Counted from the stretch's first letter, positions 26,000 to 35,397 are shown. The stretch: DNA of 64,000 bases from CAYUVH01 sp964448135 (GCA_964448135.1 CAYUVH010000011.1:1-64000); one strand, 5' to 3'. Numbers and translations: made by a program. The notes: generated by a model not told the origin, from the letters alone.

Positions 26000-26800
26000 A
26001 TGACCAACTTGCGTTTCATTTCTGCTTTGGCTGCCCTCCTCATGACCTTTTCAGTTTGCTGCCCGGCAGCGGATTCCACGAGCAATCAGACCTTCCGCGT
26101 CATGACGTATAACATCCATCATGGCGAAGGGCTGGATGGAAAGGTGGACCTCGCCCGCATCGCCGAACTGATCAAGCGAGAGAAAGCGGATATCGTCGCG
26201 CTCCAGGAGGTGGACAAAGGCGTGGCGCGTACTTCCCGCCGGGATATTTCGGAGGAAATCGCAAAGCTCGCCGGTATGACCCGGGTTTTCAGCAACAACT
26301 ACCATTTCCAAGGCGGCGAATATGGCAACGCCGTCCTCACCAGGTTCCCCGTCGGCCAATGGACCAATTCCCACTACCGGATGCTGCGTCCCGGCGAACA
26401 GCGGGGCCTGCTGCAGGTCGAACTCGACGTCCACGGCCGCAAAGTCATGTTCATGAACACACACATTGATTATCGCGGGGACGACAGCGAGCGCCTGATC
26501 AACATTCCCGAGATCATAACCGCGCTGGAGCGCGTGAAGGGTTTGCCCGTCATTCTTTGTGGCGATTTCAACGACACCCCCGGCAGCCGCACATACGAGA
26601 AGGTGGCCGCCGGATTCAAAGATAGTTGGAAATTGATTGGCGCCGGCGACGGTTTCACGATTCCGGCGGAGAAACCGACCAAGCGGATTGATTACATCTG
26701 GCTGTCGAAAGACAGCGGGATTGTGCCGGTAAAGATTTGGGTGCCCGATTCAGATGCTTCGGATCACCGGCCGGTGGTGGGTGAATTTTCCTTCCCGTAA
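26000..26800 (+). CDS. Exported endonuclease/exonuclease/phosphatase family protein
   Basis: 266 residues from ATG 26000, chosen because a signal peptide follows (LRFISALAALLMTFSVCCPA). The EEP fold is complete: VMTYNIHHGEG, ADIVALQEVDKGV (metal-binding Glu), FMNTHIDYRGD, LCGDFNDTPGS and the final catalytic His in DASDHRPVVGEF. The family hydrolyses phosphodiester or phosphomonoester bonds in nucleic acids, inositol phosphates or lipids. The export signal points to an extracellular or periplasmic substrate. The next gene begins 7 bp downstream of its stop. Confidence 0.87.
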   Translation: MTNLRFISALAALLMTFSVCCPAADSTSNQTFRVMTYNIHHGEGLDGKVDLARIAELIKREKADIVALQEVDKGVARTSRRDISEEIAKLAGMTRVFSNNYHFQGGEYGNAVLTRFPVGQWTNSHYRMLRPGEQRGLLQVELDVHGRKVMFMNTHIDYRGDDSERLINIPEIITALERVKGLPVILCGDFNDTPGSRTYEKVAAGFKDSWKLIGAGDGFTIPAEKPTKRIDYIWLSKDSGIVPVKIWVPDSDASDHRPVVGEFSFP

Positions 26801-26807
26801 AAGGCTT

Positions 26808-27329
26808 GTGGCTGTTTCTCGAAGTCAATATCGGAGCCCGGCCCCCTACCTCATTCCGGTGTTCCTGTTGCTCGTTTGTGTTCCGCTTTCCTTCATCTCA
26901 GGAAGCGCCTACCGGCAGCAGCGCCAAATCCGAACCCAAGGCATCATTACGAATGGCGTCGCTTTTTACCGGGAGTATAAGTCCGCGGGCAAAGCCAGCG
27001 GCGCTTATTACTTCCGCTATGAATTTGAATACGAAGGCCAAAGGTATAAAGCTGAAGCGAAGGCGGAGGAAGGCTGGGCCCGCGCTTTGACCAAGCCCAC
27101 TCCGATCCTGGTTCAGTTCTTGCCTGGAGAACCGCGCTTGAGCCGGCCGGTGGATGTTGCCCTCGACGAATCTCCCAATACCTGGCTTGCTTTTGTGGGG
27201 ATAAGCCTGGGCGCCCTCGCCTTTCTGGCGACGCGGCTGTATCTCGATTACCGCGCCTCCTGTGCCGGCAGGGGGAAGTTTCCGCCAAATATCCAGGATA
27301 TCCTGTCCGATAACCTGCGTTGCCCTTAA
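26808..27329 (+). CDS. DUF3592-like membrane protein
   Basis: About 173 residues from the GTG at 26808; the frame remains open to 26754 inside the preceding gene. Two membrane helices, YLIPVFLLLVCVPLSFISG and TWLAFVGISLGALAFLATRL, flank a soluble beta-rich loop containing FRYEFEYEGQRYKAEAKAEE and VQFLPGEPRLSR, the pattern of DUF3592 proteins. Function unknown. It is probably co-transcribed with the EEP gene. Confidence 0.65.
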   Translation: MAVSRSQYRSPAPYLIPVFLLLVCVPLSFISGSAYRQQRQIRTQGIITNGVAFYREYKSAGKASGAYYFRYEFEYEGQRYKAEAKAEEGWARALTKPTPILVQFLPGEPRLSRPVDVALDESPNTWLAFVGISLGALAFLATRLYLDYRASCAGRGKFPPNIQDILSDNLRCP

Positions 27330-27663
27330 GCCGGAACGATTCAGTTGTGGGGGAAAGTCCTCCTCACCCCGACCCTCTCCCAAAGGAGAGGGGGAGCGTT
27401 TGAGCGGTCCCGGTAGAAGCCACCTTTTGATGACGTCGGCCGGCACCTTTCTTCGGAAGGAATGAGCCCCGTTACCTTCCAGGATACAGGCTGTGGATCC
27501 GCGACGTAACGCGATGCGGAGGAGGATGTTGAACGAAAAGCGGCAGATGACTGCCGCACTCCAAAACCTGACGGACGTCGCGCAGGCTTTGTGCTTTCGT
27601 GCAAAGATCGCTGACCGTTCTAGCGCACGCGATTGAGAAGCCTGGCTGTTACGGAGATTGGCT
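27330..27663. other. 334-bp intergenic region
   Basis: Contains no gene that I can support. It holds copy 3 of the composite repeat (27362-27489) and lies between two convergent genes. Confidence 0.6.
27362..27489 (-). repeat. Composite intergenic repeat, copy 3
   Basis: Read on the minus strand it starts CTGTATCCTGGAAGGTAACG and ends CTCTCCTTTGGGAG, GGGTCGGGGTGAGG. It keeps the 99-bp spacing between the two conserved blocks seen in the other copies. It lies 174 bp downstream of the sugar dehydrogenase stop, in the same orientation as that gene. Confidence 0.7.
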
Positions 27664-29589
27664 TCATGGCAAAACTCTCACCCGGTATAATTTAGTCCCC
27701 GGTATCGCCGCATTCGTCTTCGTGCCGATGGAATTCGTTGCGGTCACATCGCCGCTCACATCCGTCCAACTGGTATTGATCAACGAGGTCCGATACTGCA
27801 CCCGGTATTGCACGTTCGAAATGGCGGACCAGTTCAACGTCACTGTCCCGTTGGTCCGCTTCGGTAGCTGCAAAAGCGGCGGTGCGGCCTGGCCGATGAC
27901 CTTGCGGATCATCCCATCGCTCTTGCTCAGCACGTAAAGTTCATTGTCGCTGTCCTGCGCCAACCGGATATCCGCCCGCCCGCAACCATAGGGCACTCCG
28001 TACGGATCGTTCCCTCCCGTTACCAGACCGCCGCAGCCTCCCGGCAACGCGGCGCCACTGGCCGTGCCGCCTTTGGCGCGATAGCTGTTTGTGATCACGT
28101 CCCACATCCGGCGCTTCACGCCATTGAACACGACCTGCAATTCGGAAATCGGCGCGACATTTGTGCGCACGCCGTCGTCGGTGGCGATCATTTCTGCGAG
28201 GTCCGACACGAATAAGCGCGCCGTCGTGATGTCGCCGAAGACATACTTGCCGCGCAGAAAGGGCATCAACGAGCCGCGGTATACAAATCCGCTGCTGATC
28301 GCGTCCCCGTCGTGATGGCTGTACTCCGCCACCGGATAAGTCGGCGTAACCGTGCTGACCAGCCCCGTCACGGTCAGCAGATCGGGACTGGGAAACGGTG
28401 TCACGGGCGACGTCTGACTCCCCGTCTTGCCATCGTTCGCGCCGCCGACGAATAGCTGCTCGATGCCCTCCCGCTCCGCCCAGCCGTAATTCGCGCCTTT
28501 GTGAATGATGTTCACTTCCTCCCACGAATAGAGGCCAATGTCATTTGAAATGAGCTTGTTTGAATCGGGGTCCCACGTGAACCGATGCGGATTCCGGAAT
28601 CCGTACGCATAAATCTCCTTGCGCGCATTGGTCAGCGTAATGGAGACAAAAGGATTTGTGTCCGTCCCCGTCGAAGGAATGCGGTAGCGCCCGTTGTCGC
28701 TGAGAATGTCGCCGGTGTGCAGGTTCGTGTCCGGCGTGATCCGCAGCACCTTGCCCTGCAGGGCGTCCAGCCGCTGCGGAATCGGATGCGTCACGCCGTT
28801 GGATTCCCCCGCCCCGCCGTCACCGTTCGCAATGTAAAGATTGCGATAGTCCGGATCGCCGGTGTGCGCCAGCGGATTGAACAGTAAATCGCCCATGGGA
28901 TGGACCACATACAGAAATCCAATTCGCAACAACTCCCGTGCCGTCCCTTCGAACGTGGTGTTGTTGATGTTCGTGTCCGTCCATTCCACCAGCACCGCCT
29001 CACGACCGACCGGACCTGCCGGTGGATTGATCGCCGCCGTGAGTGTGTAACCTGTAATATTAAACCCGGGCAGGGTTCCGTTGGTTGGCGCGGCCGATCC
29101 CGGGCGTCCCGGTTCCTCCGTGTGCACCGTGTAGAATTTGTGATTGGTGGCGTACTCGGGATCAAAGGCAAACGTCACCAACCCGCCCGCGTAGCCGGGG
29201 TTATTGTCGAACTTCGGGAACACCTCCTCGAAATTGATATACACCGAGAAGACCTTCGAAGTCCGGTTCAGGATGTAAAAATTCCGGTTCAGGTCGTTGA
29301 CGAAAAAGCGCGTCGAGGAAAGCGGCGCGTTGGTGGGCTCCGACCTCAGAAAATTCACGCGGCTCAAGGACGTGGCGTAATTTGTCGCGGGCGGATAGCC
29401 GCTGGTCGTGGAGGTGGAAATTGGCAGGCTGGCATAATCCTGAAGGATGATGGCGGTCCCGTTGTTCGTGATTTGCGGGGCGCTGGGGTACTGTCCCCGA
29501 ACTCCCGCAATCCCGCACAATCCGGCGGCTAACATCCACGCCACACATGCACCCCGCCGTCCCATGGCGGGGCCGAATTGAATTTTCAT
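27664..29589 (-). CDS. Secreted PQQ-dependent sugar dehydrogenase-like protein
   Basis: 641 residues with a signal peptide (CVAWMLAAGLCGIAGVRGQ). The glucose/sorbosone dehydrogenase beta-propeller follows: GGLVTFAFDPEYATNHKFY, LYIANGDGGAGESNG, LQGKVLRITPDTN, YAYGFRNPHRFTWDPDS, VNIIHKGANYGWAEREG and YVFGDITTARLFV are family landmarks. The last 75 residues form a fibronectin-like tail with NVQYRVQYRTSLINTSW, a common verrucomicrobial C-terminal unit. It probably oxidises a sugar or sugar derivative in the periplasm or outside the cell using PQQ; the substrate cannot be told from sequence. Confidence 0.85.
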   Translation of the reverse strand: MKIQFGPAMGRRGACVAWMLAAGLCGIAGVRGQYPSAPQITNNGTAIILQDYASLPISTSTTSGYPPATNYATSLSRVNFLRSEPTNAPLSSTRFFVNDLNRNFYILNRTSKVFSVYINFEEVFPKFDNNPGYAGGLVTFAFDPEYATNHKFYTVHTEEPGRPGSAAPTNGTLPGFNITGYTLTAAINPPAGPVGREAVLVEWTDTNINNTTFEGTARELLRIGFLYVVHPMGDLLFNPLAHTGDPDYRNLYIANGDGGAGESNGVTHPIPQRLDALQGKVLRITPDTNLHTGDILSDNGRYRIPSTGTDTNPFVSITLTNARKEIYAYGFRNPHRFTWDPDSNKLISNDIGLYSWEEVNIIHKGANYGWAEREGIEQLFVGGANDGKTGSQTSPVTPFPSPDLLTVTGLVSTVTPTYPVAEYSHHDGDAISSGFVYRGSLMPFLRGKYVFGDITTARLFVSDLAEMIATDDGVRTNVAPISELQVVFNGVKRRMWDVITNSYRAKGGTASGAALPGGCGGLVTGGNDPYGVPYGCGRADIRLAQDSDNELYVLSKSDGMIRKVIGQAAPPLLQLPKRTNGTVTLNWSAISNVQYRVQYRTSLINTSWTDVSGDVTATNSIGTKTNAAIPGTKLYRVRVLP

Positions 29590-29618
29590 GTTTGGACCCC
29601 TGAGGTTTGGCCCGCGGA

Positions 29619-30170
29619 TCAGTCTTCTGGAAAATCTTCTTCCGGGGCCGGCGGCGGCGCTTCCGGCCGGCTCACCGGCTCGCGATCACGGCCTCGATCC
29701 CGGTCGCGTTCGCTTTCACGACCGCGCCCGCCTCCTCCACCGCCTCCGCGAGGCCGCTGCATGTCCTGGACCAAGCGGTGCAATCTCTGAATTTCCCGCT
29801 CGTCACCATCTCCCTGGCGCTCCAGCACTTCCAGGGCTTCGAGCACGTCCTCCATGTCCACCAGAGTCTCCTTCAACTTCGCGATGACCTGGTTCACCGT
29901 CTCGATGGACTCGCTGATGGACAATGGCCGCGACGGTGAGGCCGGCTCCTCACGCAACGCGGGCTCCTGCGGCGGCGCCACTTCGCGCTCGGAAATTTCC
30001 CGCGTATCGGCGGCGGCCTCATCCTTCGGCAGTTCAGAGCGCGGCGCGGCCGGACGGCGGCGGCGCCCGCCTCGTCGCCCGCGTCGCGGGCGGCGCGTTC
30101 GATCCGTGGACGATGTACTATTTTGTTCCGTCGGCATTGAGTCAGACCCGGCTTCCTGTTCAGGTAACAT
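29619..30170 (-). CDS. Disordered basic protein with central coiled coil
   Basis: About 183 residues from the ATG at 30170; an ATG at 30137 is an equally possible start. The N-terminal region has an Arg/Gly patch (RRPRRGRRGGRRRRP) and then an acidic/proline stretch. A helical segment of about 60 residues follows (SISESIETVNQVIAKLKETL ... DVLEALEVLERQ). The tail has eight consecutive glycines followed by alternating R, E and D (SERDRDRGRDRE), then proline-rich residues. Such RGG and RD-type tails often bind RNA, but no family is recognised. It is divergent from the sulfatase gene and lies 29 bp upstream of the sugar dehydrogenase. Confidence 0.6.
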   Translation of the reverse strand: MLPEQEAGSDSMPTEQNSTSSTDRTRRPRRGRRGGRRRRPAAPRSELPKDEAAADTREISEREVAPPQEPALREEPASPSRPLSISESIETVNQVIAKLKETLVDMEDVLEALEVLERQGDGDEREIQRLHRLVQDMQRPRGGGGGGGRGRESERDRDRGRDREPVSRPEAPPPAPEEDFPED

Positions 30171-30268
30171 TCCTAAAACAGATTGCCTCGAAAGCCTTTG
30201 AAAGCAAACGTAATTATGCTCCGATTTGCTTGTCCCCCGCCCCGGCGCTTTGGCAGACTTTGTGCCGC

Positions 30269-31723
30269 ATGAAAACCGTTCTGCTGCGAAACCTGCCATC
30301 CTCCCGGACGGTGACCTTCTTGGTGGCGTTGCTTTTGTCCGCCGCGCCCGCGTTTTGCCAGGTACCCGCGCCGGCGGCCGTCCAGCGCCGGCCCAACATC
30401 ATCTTCATACTGGCGGACGACCTGGGTTATGGGGACTTGGGCTGTTACGGCCAGACGCTCATTAAAACGCCGAATTTGGACAAAATGGCGGCGGAAGGGA
30501 TGCGATTCACCGATTATTACGCGGGCAGCACCGTCTGCGCTCCCTCGCGTTGCACGCTCATGACGGGTTTTCACACGGGCCATGGCTGGATTCGTGGCAA
30601 CAGCAAGCAGGCGCTTCGCCCGCAGGACACCACAGTTGCGACCGTGCTCCGGGAATCGGGCTACTATACCGGCTGCGTCGGCAAATGGGGATTGGGCGGC
30701 GAAGGCACCGCCGGCCTCCCCGAATTGCAGGGGTTCATTGATTACGCCGGCTATCTCGATCAGGTTCACGCTCACGACTATTACACCACGCGGATCTGGC
30801 ATCACGATGCGCGCGCACCTTTTCATGGCTGGCAGGAATTGCCGGAGAATTATGAGGACAAGCAGGGGTTGTATCTGCCGGATCTGTTCGCCCGCGCCGC
30901 GCAAAATTTTGTCCGTGTCAACAAACCCGACCCGCTCAACGGGATGCGTCCCTTCTTTCTCTACCTCGCGTTGATCACCCCGCACGCCAACAACGAGGAG
31001 GGCAAGCGCACCGGCAACGGCATGCAGGTGCCCACCGACGCTCCCTACAGCAAGGAATCGTGGCCGCAGGTGGAGAAAAACAAGGCAGCGATGATCACGC
31101 GCATGGACGACGATATCGGCAAACTGTTTGCCAAACTCAAATCCGAGAAGGTCGACTCCAATACGATTGTCTTCTTCACGAGCGACAATGGCCCGCATAA
31201 GGAAGGCGGGGTTGACCCGAAATTCTTCAAGAGCGCCGGGCCGTTCCGCGGCACCAAGCGCGACTTGTATGAAGGCGGCATCCGCGAGCCAATGATCGTC
31301 CGCTGGCCCGGCCAGATTCCCGCCGGCGTCGTGAACCACCAAGTCTGGGCCTCCTGGGACATTCTCCCCACTCTCGCCGAAATCGCCCGCGCGAAATATC
31401 CCACCAATACCGACGGCATCTCCATGCTGCCCACTTTGTTGGGAAAAACGCAGACCAATCAGCATGACGTGCTTTACTGGGAATTTCACGAAGGCGGCTT
31501 CTCCCAAGCGGTGCGCCTGGGGGATTGGAAAATCGTCCGCCCCCAACTCGCTGCTCCCGCCGAACTCTACAATCTTAAAACCGATCCCGGGGAGCAAAAA
31601 AATGTTGCCCCCGACCACGCTGACGTAATGGCCAAAGCTGATGCCGCCTTCAAAGCCTCACGCACCGACTCCACCGAATGGCCGATCAAGCCGCCGCCCA
31701 AGCCCGCGGAAAAGAAACAATAA
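30269..31723 (+). CDS. Secreted sulfatase (arylsulfatase A family)
   Basis: 484 residues from ATG 30269, with a signal peptide (VTFLVALLLSAAPAFC). Metal-binding N-terminus NIIFILADDLGYGDLGCYG; the sulfatase signature CAPSRCTLMTG, in which the Cys becomes formylglycine after modification; FFTSDNGPHKEGG for the second half of the metal site; and the C-terminal subdomain with LGDWKIVRP and LYNLKTDPGE. It hydrolyses sulfate esters, probably of sulfated polysaccharides outside the cytoplasm. The maturation enzyme is not in this window. The kinase-MurQ gene follows after 6 bp. Confidence 0.92.
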   Translation: MKTVLLRNLPSSRTVTFLVALLLSAAPAFCQVPAPAAVQRRPNIIFILADDLGYGDLGCYGQTLIKTPNLDKMAAEGMRFTDYYAGSTVCAPSRCTLMTGFHTGHGWIRGNSKQALRPQDTTVATVLRESGYYTGCVGKWGLGGEGTAGLPELQGFIDYAGYLDQVHAHDYYTTRIWHHDARAPFHGWQELPENYEDKQGLYLPDLFARAAQNFVRVNKPDPLNGMRPFFLYLALITPHANNEEGKRTGNGMQVPTDAPYSKESWPQVEKNKAAMITRMDDDIGKLFAKLKSEKVDSNTIVFFTSDNGPHKEGGVDPKFFKSAGPFRGTKRDLYEGGIREPMIVRWPGQIPAGVVNHQVWASWDILPTLAEIARAKYPTNTDGISMLPTLLGKTQTNQHDVLYWEFHEGGFSQAVRLGDWKIVRPQLAAPAELYNLKTDPGEQKNVAPDHADVMAKADAAFKASRTDSTEWPIKPPPKPAEKKQ

Positions 31724-31729
31724 TCCAGG

Positions 31730-33535
31730 ATGCCCGCACCGAAGCATTACCTCGGCATCGAAGGCGGCGGCACGCGCACTGTCGCATTCATCGTGGATGC
31801 CCACGGCCGGTTTGTTCGCCGGCTGGAATCAGGTCCCGCCAATCTCAAACTCCTCACCGACGATCAGCTCTATCAACGACTGCGTGAGATAGCGCTCGCT
31901 TCGCCCAAGCCCATTGCCCTTTGCATCGGCCTCGCCGGCGCCTGGTCTGCGGGCGATTGCCGCCGCATCCATCGGGCGGCCGGTCGCTTGTGGACCAACA
32001 CCCCCTGCCATGCCACCAATGACCTGGAGACGGCCCTCGCCGCCGCCCAACACCAGCGCGGCGATTCAAAAATGGCGCAGGTTCTGATTCTGAGCGGCAC
32101 CGGCTCCAGTTGCTACGCCCGGCGTCGCGACGGCCAGTCCATCAAGGTGGGCGGCTGGGGCCATGTACTAGGTGACAAGGGCAGTGGGTACGAAATCGCC
32201 GTCGCCGCGCTCAAGGCCGTCATCGAAGTCAATGATCGCACCGGCAAGTGGCCGAATCTCGGCACCCGTTTCCTCCGCGCCCTGCAACTGAACGAACCCA
32301 TTGACCTCATCGGCTGGGCACAGTCCGTGGGCAAAGCCGAGATTTCCCGGCTGGCGGTTGAAGTCTTCGCCGCGCGGCACGATCCACTGGCCCGCGCCGT
32401 CCTGCAAGAGGCTGCTGCGCGGCTGGCCCAGGACGCAACCACTTGTGCCCGGCGGATCGTACGCCCCGGTACGGCCATCGAATTTCTGGCCGCCGGCAGC
32501 AATCTGATGAAACAAGCGGGTTACCGGGCGCTGCTATTCCGCGAGCTGCGTCGTCTCTGGCCAAACGCCCGCCTCTCGTACCTCAAACGCGAAAGCGTCT
32601 GGGGTGCCGTCGAACTTGCGCGGCGCTTGCACGCGGCTCCCGGTCCCCAACCGCCCCTCAGCGGACTGGCGTTCCCTCCGACCAGTCCCGCTTCCCGTCC
32701 GCTCGTGATCTCCCGCCGGCTGTCTCCGACGGAGGAACGCAATCCTCGCTCGATGAAATTGGATCGCCTGCCGGTCGCCCGCGCGGTCAGGCTGATGCTC
32801 TCCGAGGAGGCGCGCGTGCCGATATTGCTTCGCTCGCACGCACCGCAAATCACCAAGGTGGTGAGCGCCGTTGTGCGCGCCTTCAAACAAGGCGGACGTT
32901 TGTTTTATATCGGCGCGGGCACCAGCGGCCGGCTTGGGGTTCTCGACGCCAGTGAGTGCCCGCCCACCTTTCGCTGCCCCCCCGAAATGGTGCAAGGCAT
33001 CATTGCCGGCGGCCAACGCGCGATATTTGAGTCGGTGGAAGGCGCCGAAGACGACGTATCCGCGGGCGCGCAGGCCTTGCGTTTTCGGGAGGTCGGCTCA
33101 CGTGACGTCGTGGTCGGCATTGCGGCCAGCGGCACGACTCCCTTTGTCTGGGGGGCGTTGCGCGAGGCCAGACGCCACCGAGCCACGACCGTCTTGCTCT
33201 GCTTCAATCCTTATCTGAAAATCCCGCGTGAGCTGCGGCCCGATGTGCTTATCGCTCCCGGACTCGGCCCGGAATTCCTGACCGGCTCAACGAGATTGAA
33301 GTCGGGCACCGCCACGAAACTGATCCTGAATATTTTCACCACCCTCGCCATGGTGAAGATCGGCAAGGTCGTCAGCAACCTCATGGTGGACCTCAACCCG
33401 GCGAACGTAAAACTCCGCCATCGCGCCACGAGAATCGTGGAGGAACTGACCGGGGTGGATTCGGCATCAGCCGCCGTCGCCCTGGAGCGCAGCGGCTGGG
33501 TAATCAAAAAGGCAATCGCGCGGCTGCGTCGGTGA
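31730..33535 (+). CDS. murQ: Fusion of BadF-type sugar kinase and MurNAc-6-P etherase
   Basis: 601 residues joining two enzymes. Residues 1-305 form an N-acetylglucosamine/MurNAc kinase-like ATPase (LGIEGGGTRTVAFIVD, LILSGTGSSCYARR, GGWGHVLGDKGSGYEIA). After a linker of about 25 residues, 329-601 form MurQ: the start LSPTEERNPRSMKLD, FYIGAGTSGRLGVLDASECP with catalytic-type Glu409, and ESVEGAEDD with Glu437. Together they would phosphorylate MurNAc and convert MurNAc-6-P to GlcNAc-6-P plus lactate, that is, recycle peptidoglycan sugars in the cytoplasm. MurQ and its kinase are normally separate genes. The last 32 bp overlap the convergent Yip1-like gene. Confidence 0.88.
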   Translation: MPAPKHYLGIEGGGTRTVAFIVDAHGRFVRRLESGPANLKLLTDDQLYQRLREIALASPKPIALCIGLAGAWSAGDCRRIHRAAGRLWTNTPCHATNDLETALAAAQHQRGDSKMAQVLILSGTGSSCYARRRDGQSIKVGGWGHVLGDKGSGYEIAVAALKAVIEVNDRTGKWPNLGTRFLRALQLNEPIDLIGWAQSVGKAEISRLAVEVFAARHDPLARAVLQEAAARLAQDATTCARRIVRPGTAIEFLAAGSNLMKQAGYRALLFRELRRLWPNARLSYLKRESVWGAVELARRLHAAPGPQPPLSGLAFPPTSPASRPLVISRRLSPTEERNPRSMKLDRLPVARAVRLMLSEEARVPILLRSHAPQITKVVSAVVRAFKQGGRLFYIGAGTSGRLGVLDASECPPTFRCPPEMVQGIIAGGQRAIFESVEGAEDDVSAGAQALRFREVGSRDVVVGIAASGTTPFVWGALREARRHRATTVLLCFNPYLKIPRELRPDVLIAPGLGPEFLTGSTRLKSGTATKLILNIFTTLAMVKIGKVVSNLMVDLNPANVKLRHRATRIVEELTGVDSASAAVALERSGWVIKKAIARLRR

Positions 33536-34136
33536 CCAACGCTTCGACTTTGGGAAACCGGCCCTGCAAGTACAGGAAAGAAACCAGCTGCGCGAGGCCC
33601 GAGGTCAGCAACAGCAGGATGGAGCTGATGAAATACAAGCCGATGGCGTGCGCGGGATCGGGATCCATCACCCGGGGAATTCCCGTGTAAAGCACCCCGA
33701 TGGAAATCAAGATTCCCACCACCCAGGTGACCCAGGGCAGGACGTCGCCAGGTTTATACGCGGCGGCGAACTTCAGCAGAAACATCGGCCCCAGGCCGTA
33801 AGCGACCGTCGCGAACGCGCTCACGAAAGAGTGCCGCCCGTGGAAGGTTTCGCCCACCCATTTCACCAGCCGCGCGCCGACGAAGACCACGATCAAGGAA
33901 AGCATGACCTGGGCGGTCTCAAAGATGACCGCTTCGCCCACCGTGAAATGTTTCAACCGGGGGATTTCACCCTGCATCCGGCCCCAATGGTAAAGGCCGT
34001 AACCCTCCGCCGCACCGATCAGCGCCAGCATCGGGAGCAGATAGAACGTGACTAAAAAAGGTATGCCCCGCCGGGCGCGCTCAATACTGTCCCACGTGCC
34101 CGGTGGATCAAATACCAACAACAAAGCCTTCAACAT
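33504..34136 (-). CDS. Yip1-family membrane protein
   Basis: 210 residues, 5-6 hydrophobic segments (ALIGAAEGYGLYHWG, VMLSLIVVFVGARLVKWV, FATVAYGLGPMFLLKFAAAY, WVTWVVGILISIGVLYTGI, GLYFISSILLLLTSGLAQL). The N-terminal DPPGTWDSIERARRG and the central FATVAYGLGPMFL are typical of bacterial Yip1/DUF1282 proteins, whose function is unknown. The 3' end overlaps the convergent kinase-MurQ gene by 32 bp. Confidence 0.75.
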   Translation of the reverse strand: MLKALLLVFDPPGTWDSIERARRGIPFLVTFYLLPMLALIGAAEGYGLYHWGRMQGEIPRLKHFTVGEAVIFETAQVMLSLIVVFVGARLVKWVGETFHGRHSFVSAFATVAYGLGPMFLLKFAAAYKPGDVLPWVTWVVGILISIGVLYTGIPRVMDPDPAHAIGLYFISSILLLLTSGLAQLVSFLYLQGRFPKVEALVTDAAARLPF

Positions 34137-34266
34137 CCGCCAAGAGAGTTACCGCAACTTCAACTGATGACAATGTAATACATACCTCCCGGTGGCGGTT
34201 CGCGTTCAAACAAAACAACATTTCGCTCGCCGCGCCCTCCCAAATTCAGCAAAGTTTCCCCCGAAT

Positions 34267-35379
34267 ATGATTCGCGCCTGCTGGTTGGTGTTCAGCCTCG
34301 CCCTGTTGACTGCGCGTTTGGGCGCCGCCGGGATCGACGCGCGCGGCAATCAGTTCTTCTGGTTCACCAACTTCAGCACGTTCACGAAGTCCGGTTCGGC
34401 GGAGGCGCAGGAAACGGTGCTAACTTCCCCGGAAATGGAGGCGCAGATCCGTTGGGATCAGTTGGTTGCTTCCTGGGATGTGGATCTGCAGGGCACCGGC
34501 GCGCTCAAGGTCGAAGTGCGAGCGATTTATGCCAATCACCAGACGAAATATTTCGTCATGGGAAAGTGGTCGGCGAATCCGGAATTGCATCCGCGCGAAA
34601 GCGTGAGCGGACAAAAGGATGCCGACGGCAACGTGGAGCAGGATACCCTGGTGCTGGCCAAACCGGCGAAGCGATTTCAAATCCGACTCACGTTGACCGG
34701 GACCAATGACAAGCTTGTGCGGCTGAAGTTTGTGGGTGCGACGGTGAGCGACACGAAGCTGGCACTTGCGCCTTTGCCTCCAAATCGAGCTGCCTGGGGC
34801 ATCACGCTGCCCGTGATAGAGCGTTCGCAAATGGCCTACCCCAATGGCAACGTCCTTTGCAGCCCGACCACCGTCTCCATGATCATGACCTACTGGGCCG
34901 ATAAACTAAAGCGCCCCGAGCTCGACCACGACGTCCCCGACATCGTCAAAGCCATTTATGACGAGAAACACAAAGGCACGGGCAACTGGCCGTTCAATAC
35001 CGCTTACGCCGGCTCCTACTCCGGCATGCGGGCCTACGTCGCCCGCTTAAGCGACGTATCGGAGCTTGAGGATTGGATCGTGAGCGGAAACCCGGTTGGG
35101 GTCTCGGTTTGTTACGACCGGCTGCGCGGAAAAGGCCGTGGTCCCAACGGTCACCTGGTGGTTTGTGTCGGGTTCACGCAGGAAGGCGACCCGGTCATCA
35201 ACGACCCGGGCACATCGAAACATGTCCGCAAAGTCTTCTCGCGCGCCAATCTCATTGACGCGTGGGCCAACTCGCACAACGCCGTCTATTTGATTTACCC
35301 GGAAGAGGGCGCGATTCCGGCGGATCGCTTCGGCCACTGGGCGTCATCCGTTTCGCAACAACGCATGGCTTCACGGTGA
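34267..35379 (+). CDS. Exported C39-like cysteine peptidase
   Basis: 370 residues from ATG 34267, followed by a signal peptide (CWLVFSLALLTARLGAAG). An N-terminal beta-rich domain of about 160 residues precedes a peptidase C39-like domain. The candidate nucleophile is Cys in NVLCSPTTVSMIMTYW, the His in NGHLVVCVGF and the Asp/Asn in PVINDPGTSKH. The domain resembles the PF13529 group of secreted papain-fold enzymes, not bacteriocin-ABC processing peptidases, since there is no transporter. The substrate is unknown. Confidence 0.8.
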   Translation: MIRACWLVFSLALLTARLGAAGIDARGNQFFWFTNFSTFTKSGSAEAQETVLTSPEMEAQIRWDQLVASWDVDLQGTGALKVEVRAIYANHQTKYFVMGKWSANPELHPRESVSGQKDADGNVEQDTLVLAKPAKRFQIRLTLTGTNDKLVRLKFVGATVSDTKLALAPLPPNRAAWGITLPVIERSQMAYPNGNVLCSPTTVSMIMTYWADKLKRPELDHDVPDIVKAIYDEKHKGTGNWPFNTAYAGSYSGMRAYVARLSDVSELEDWIVSGNPVGVSVCYDRLRGKGRGPNGHLVVCVGFTQEGDPVINDPGTSKHVRKVFSRANLIDAWANSHNAVYLIYPEEGAIPADRFGHWASSVSQQRMASR

Positions 35380-35397
35380 CCCCGGCGGAACGTTCGC

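Noticed and set aside
30173..31618. A 481-residue open frame antisense to the sulfatase
   Set aside because: The sulfatase on the plus strand has full motifs; the antisense frame has none.
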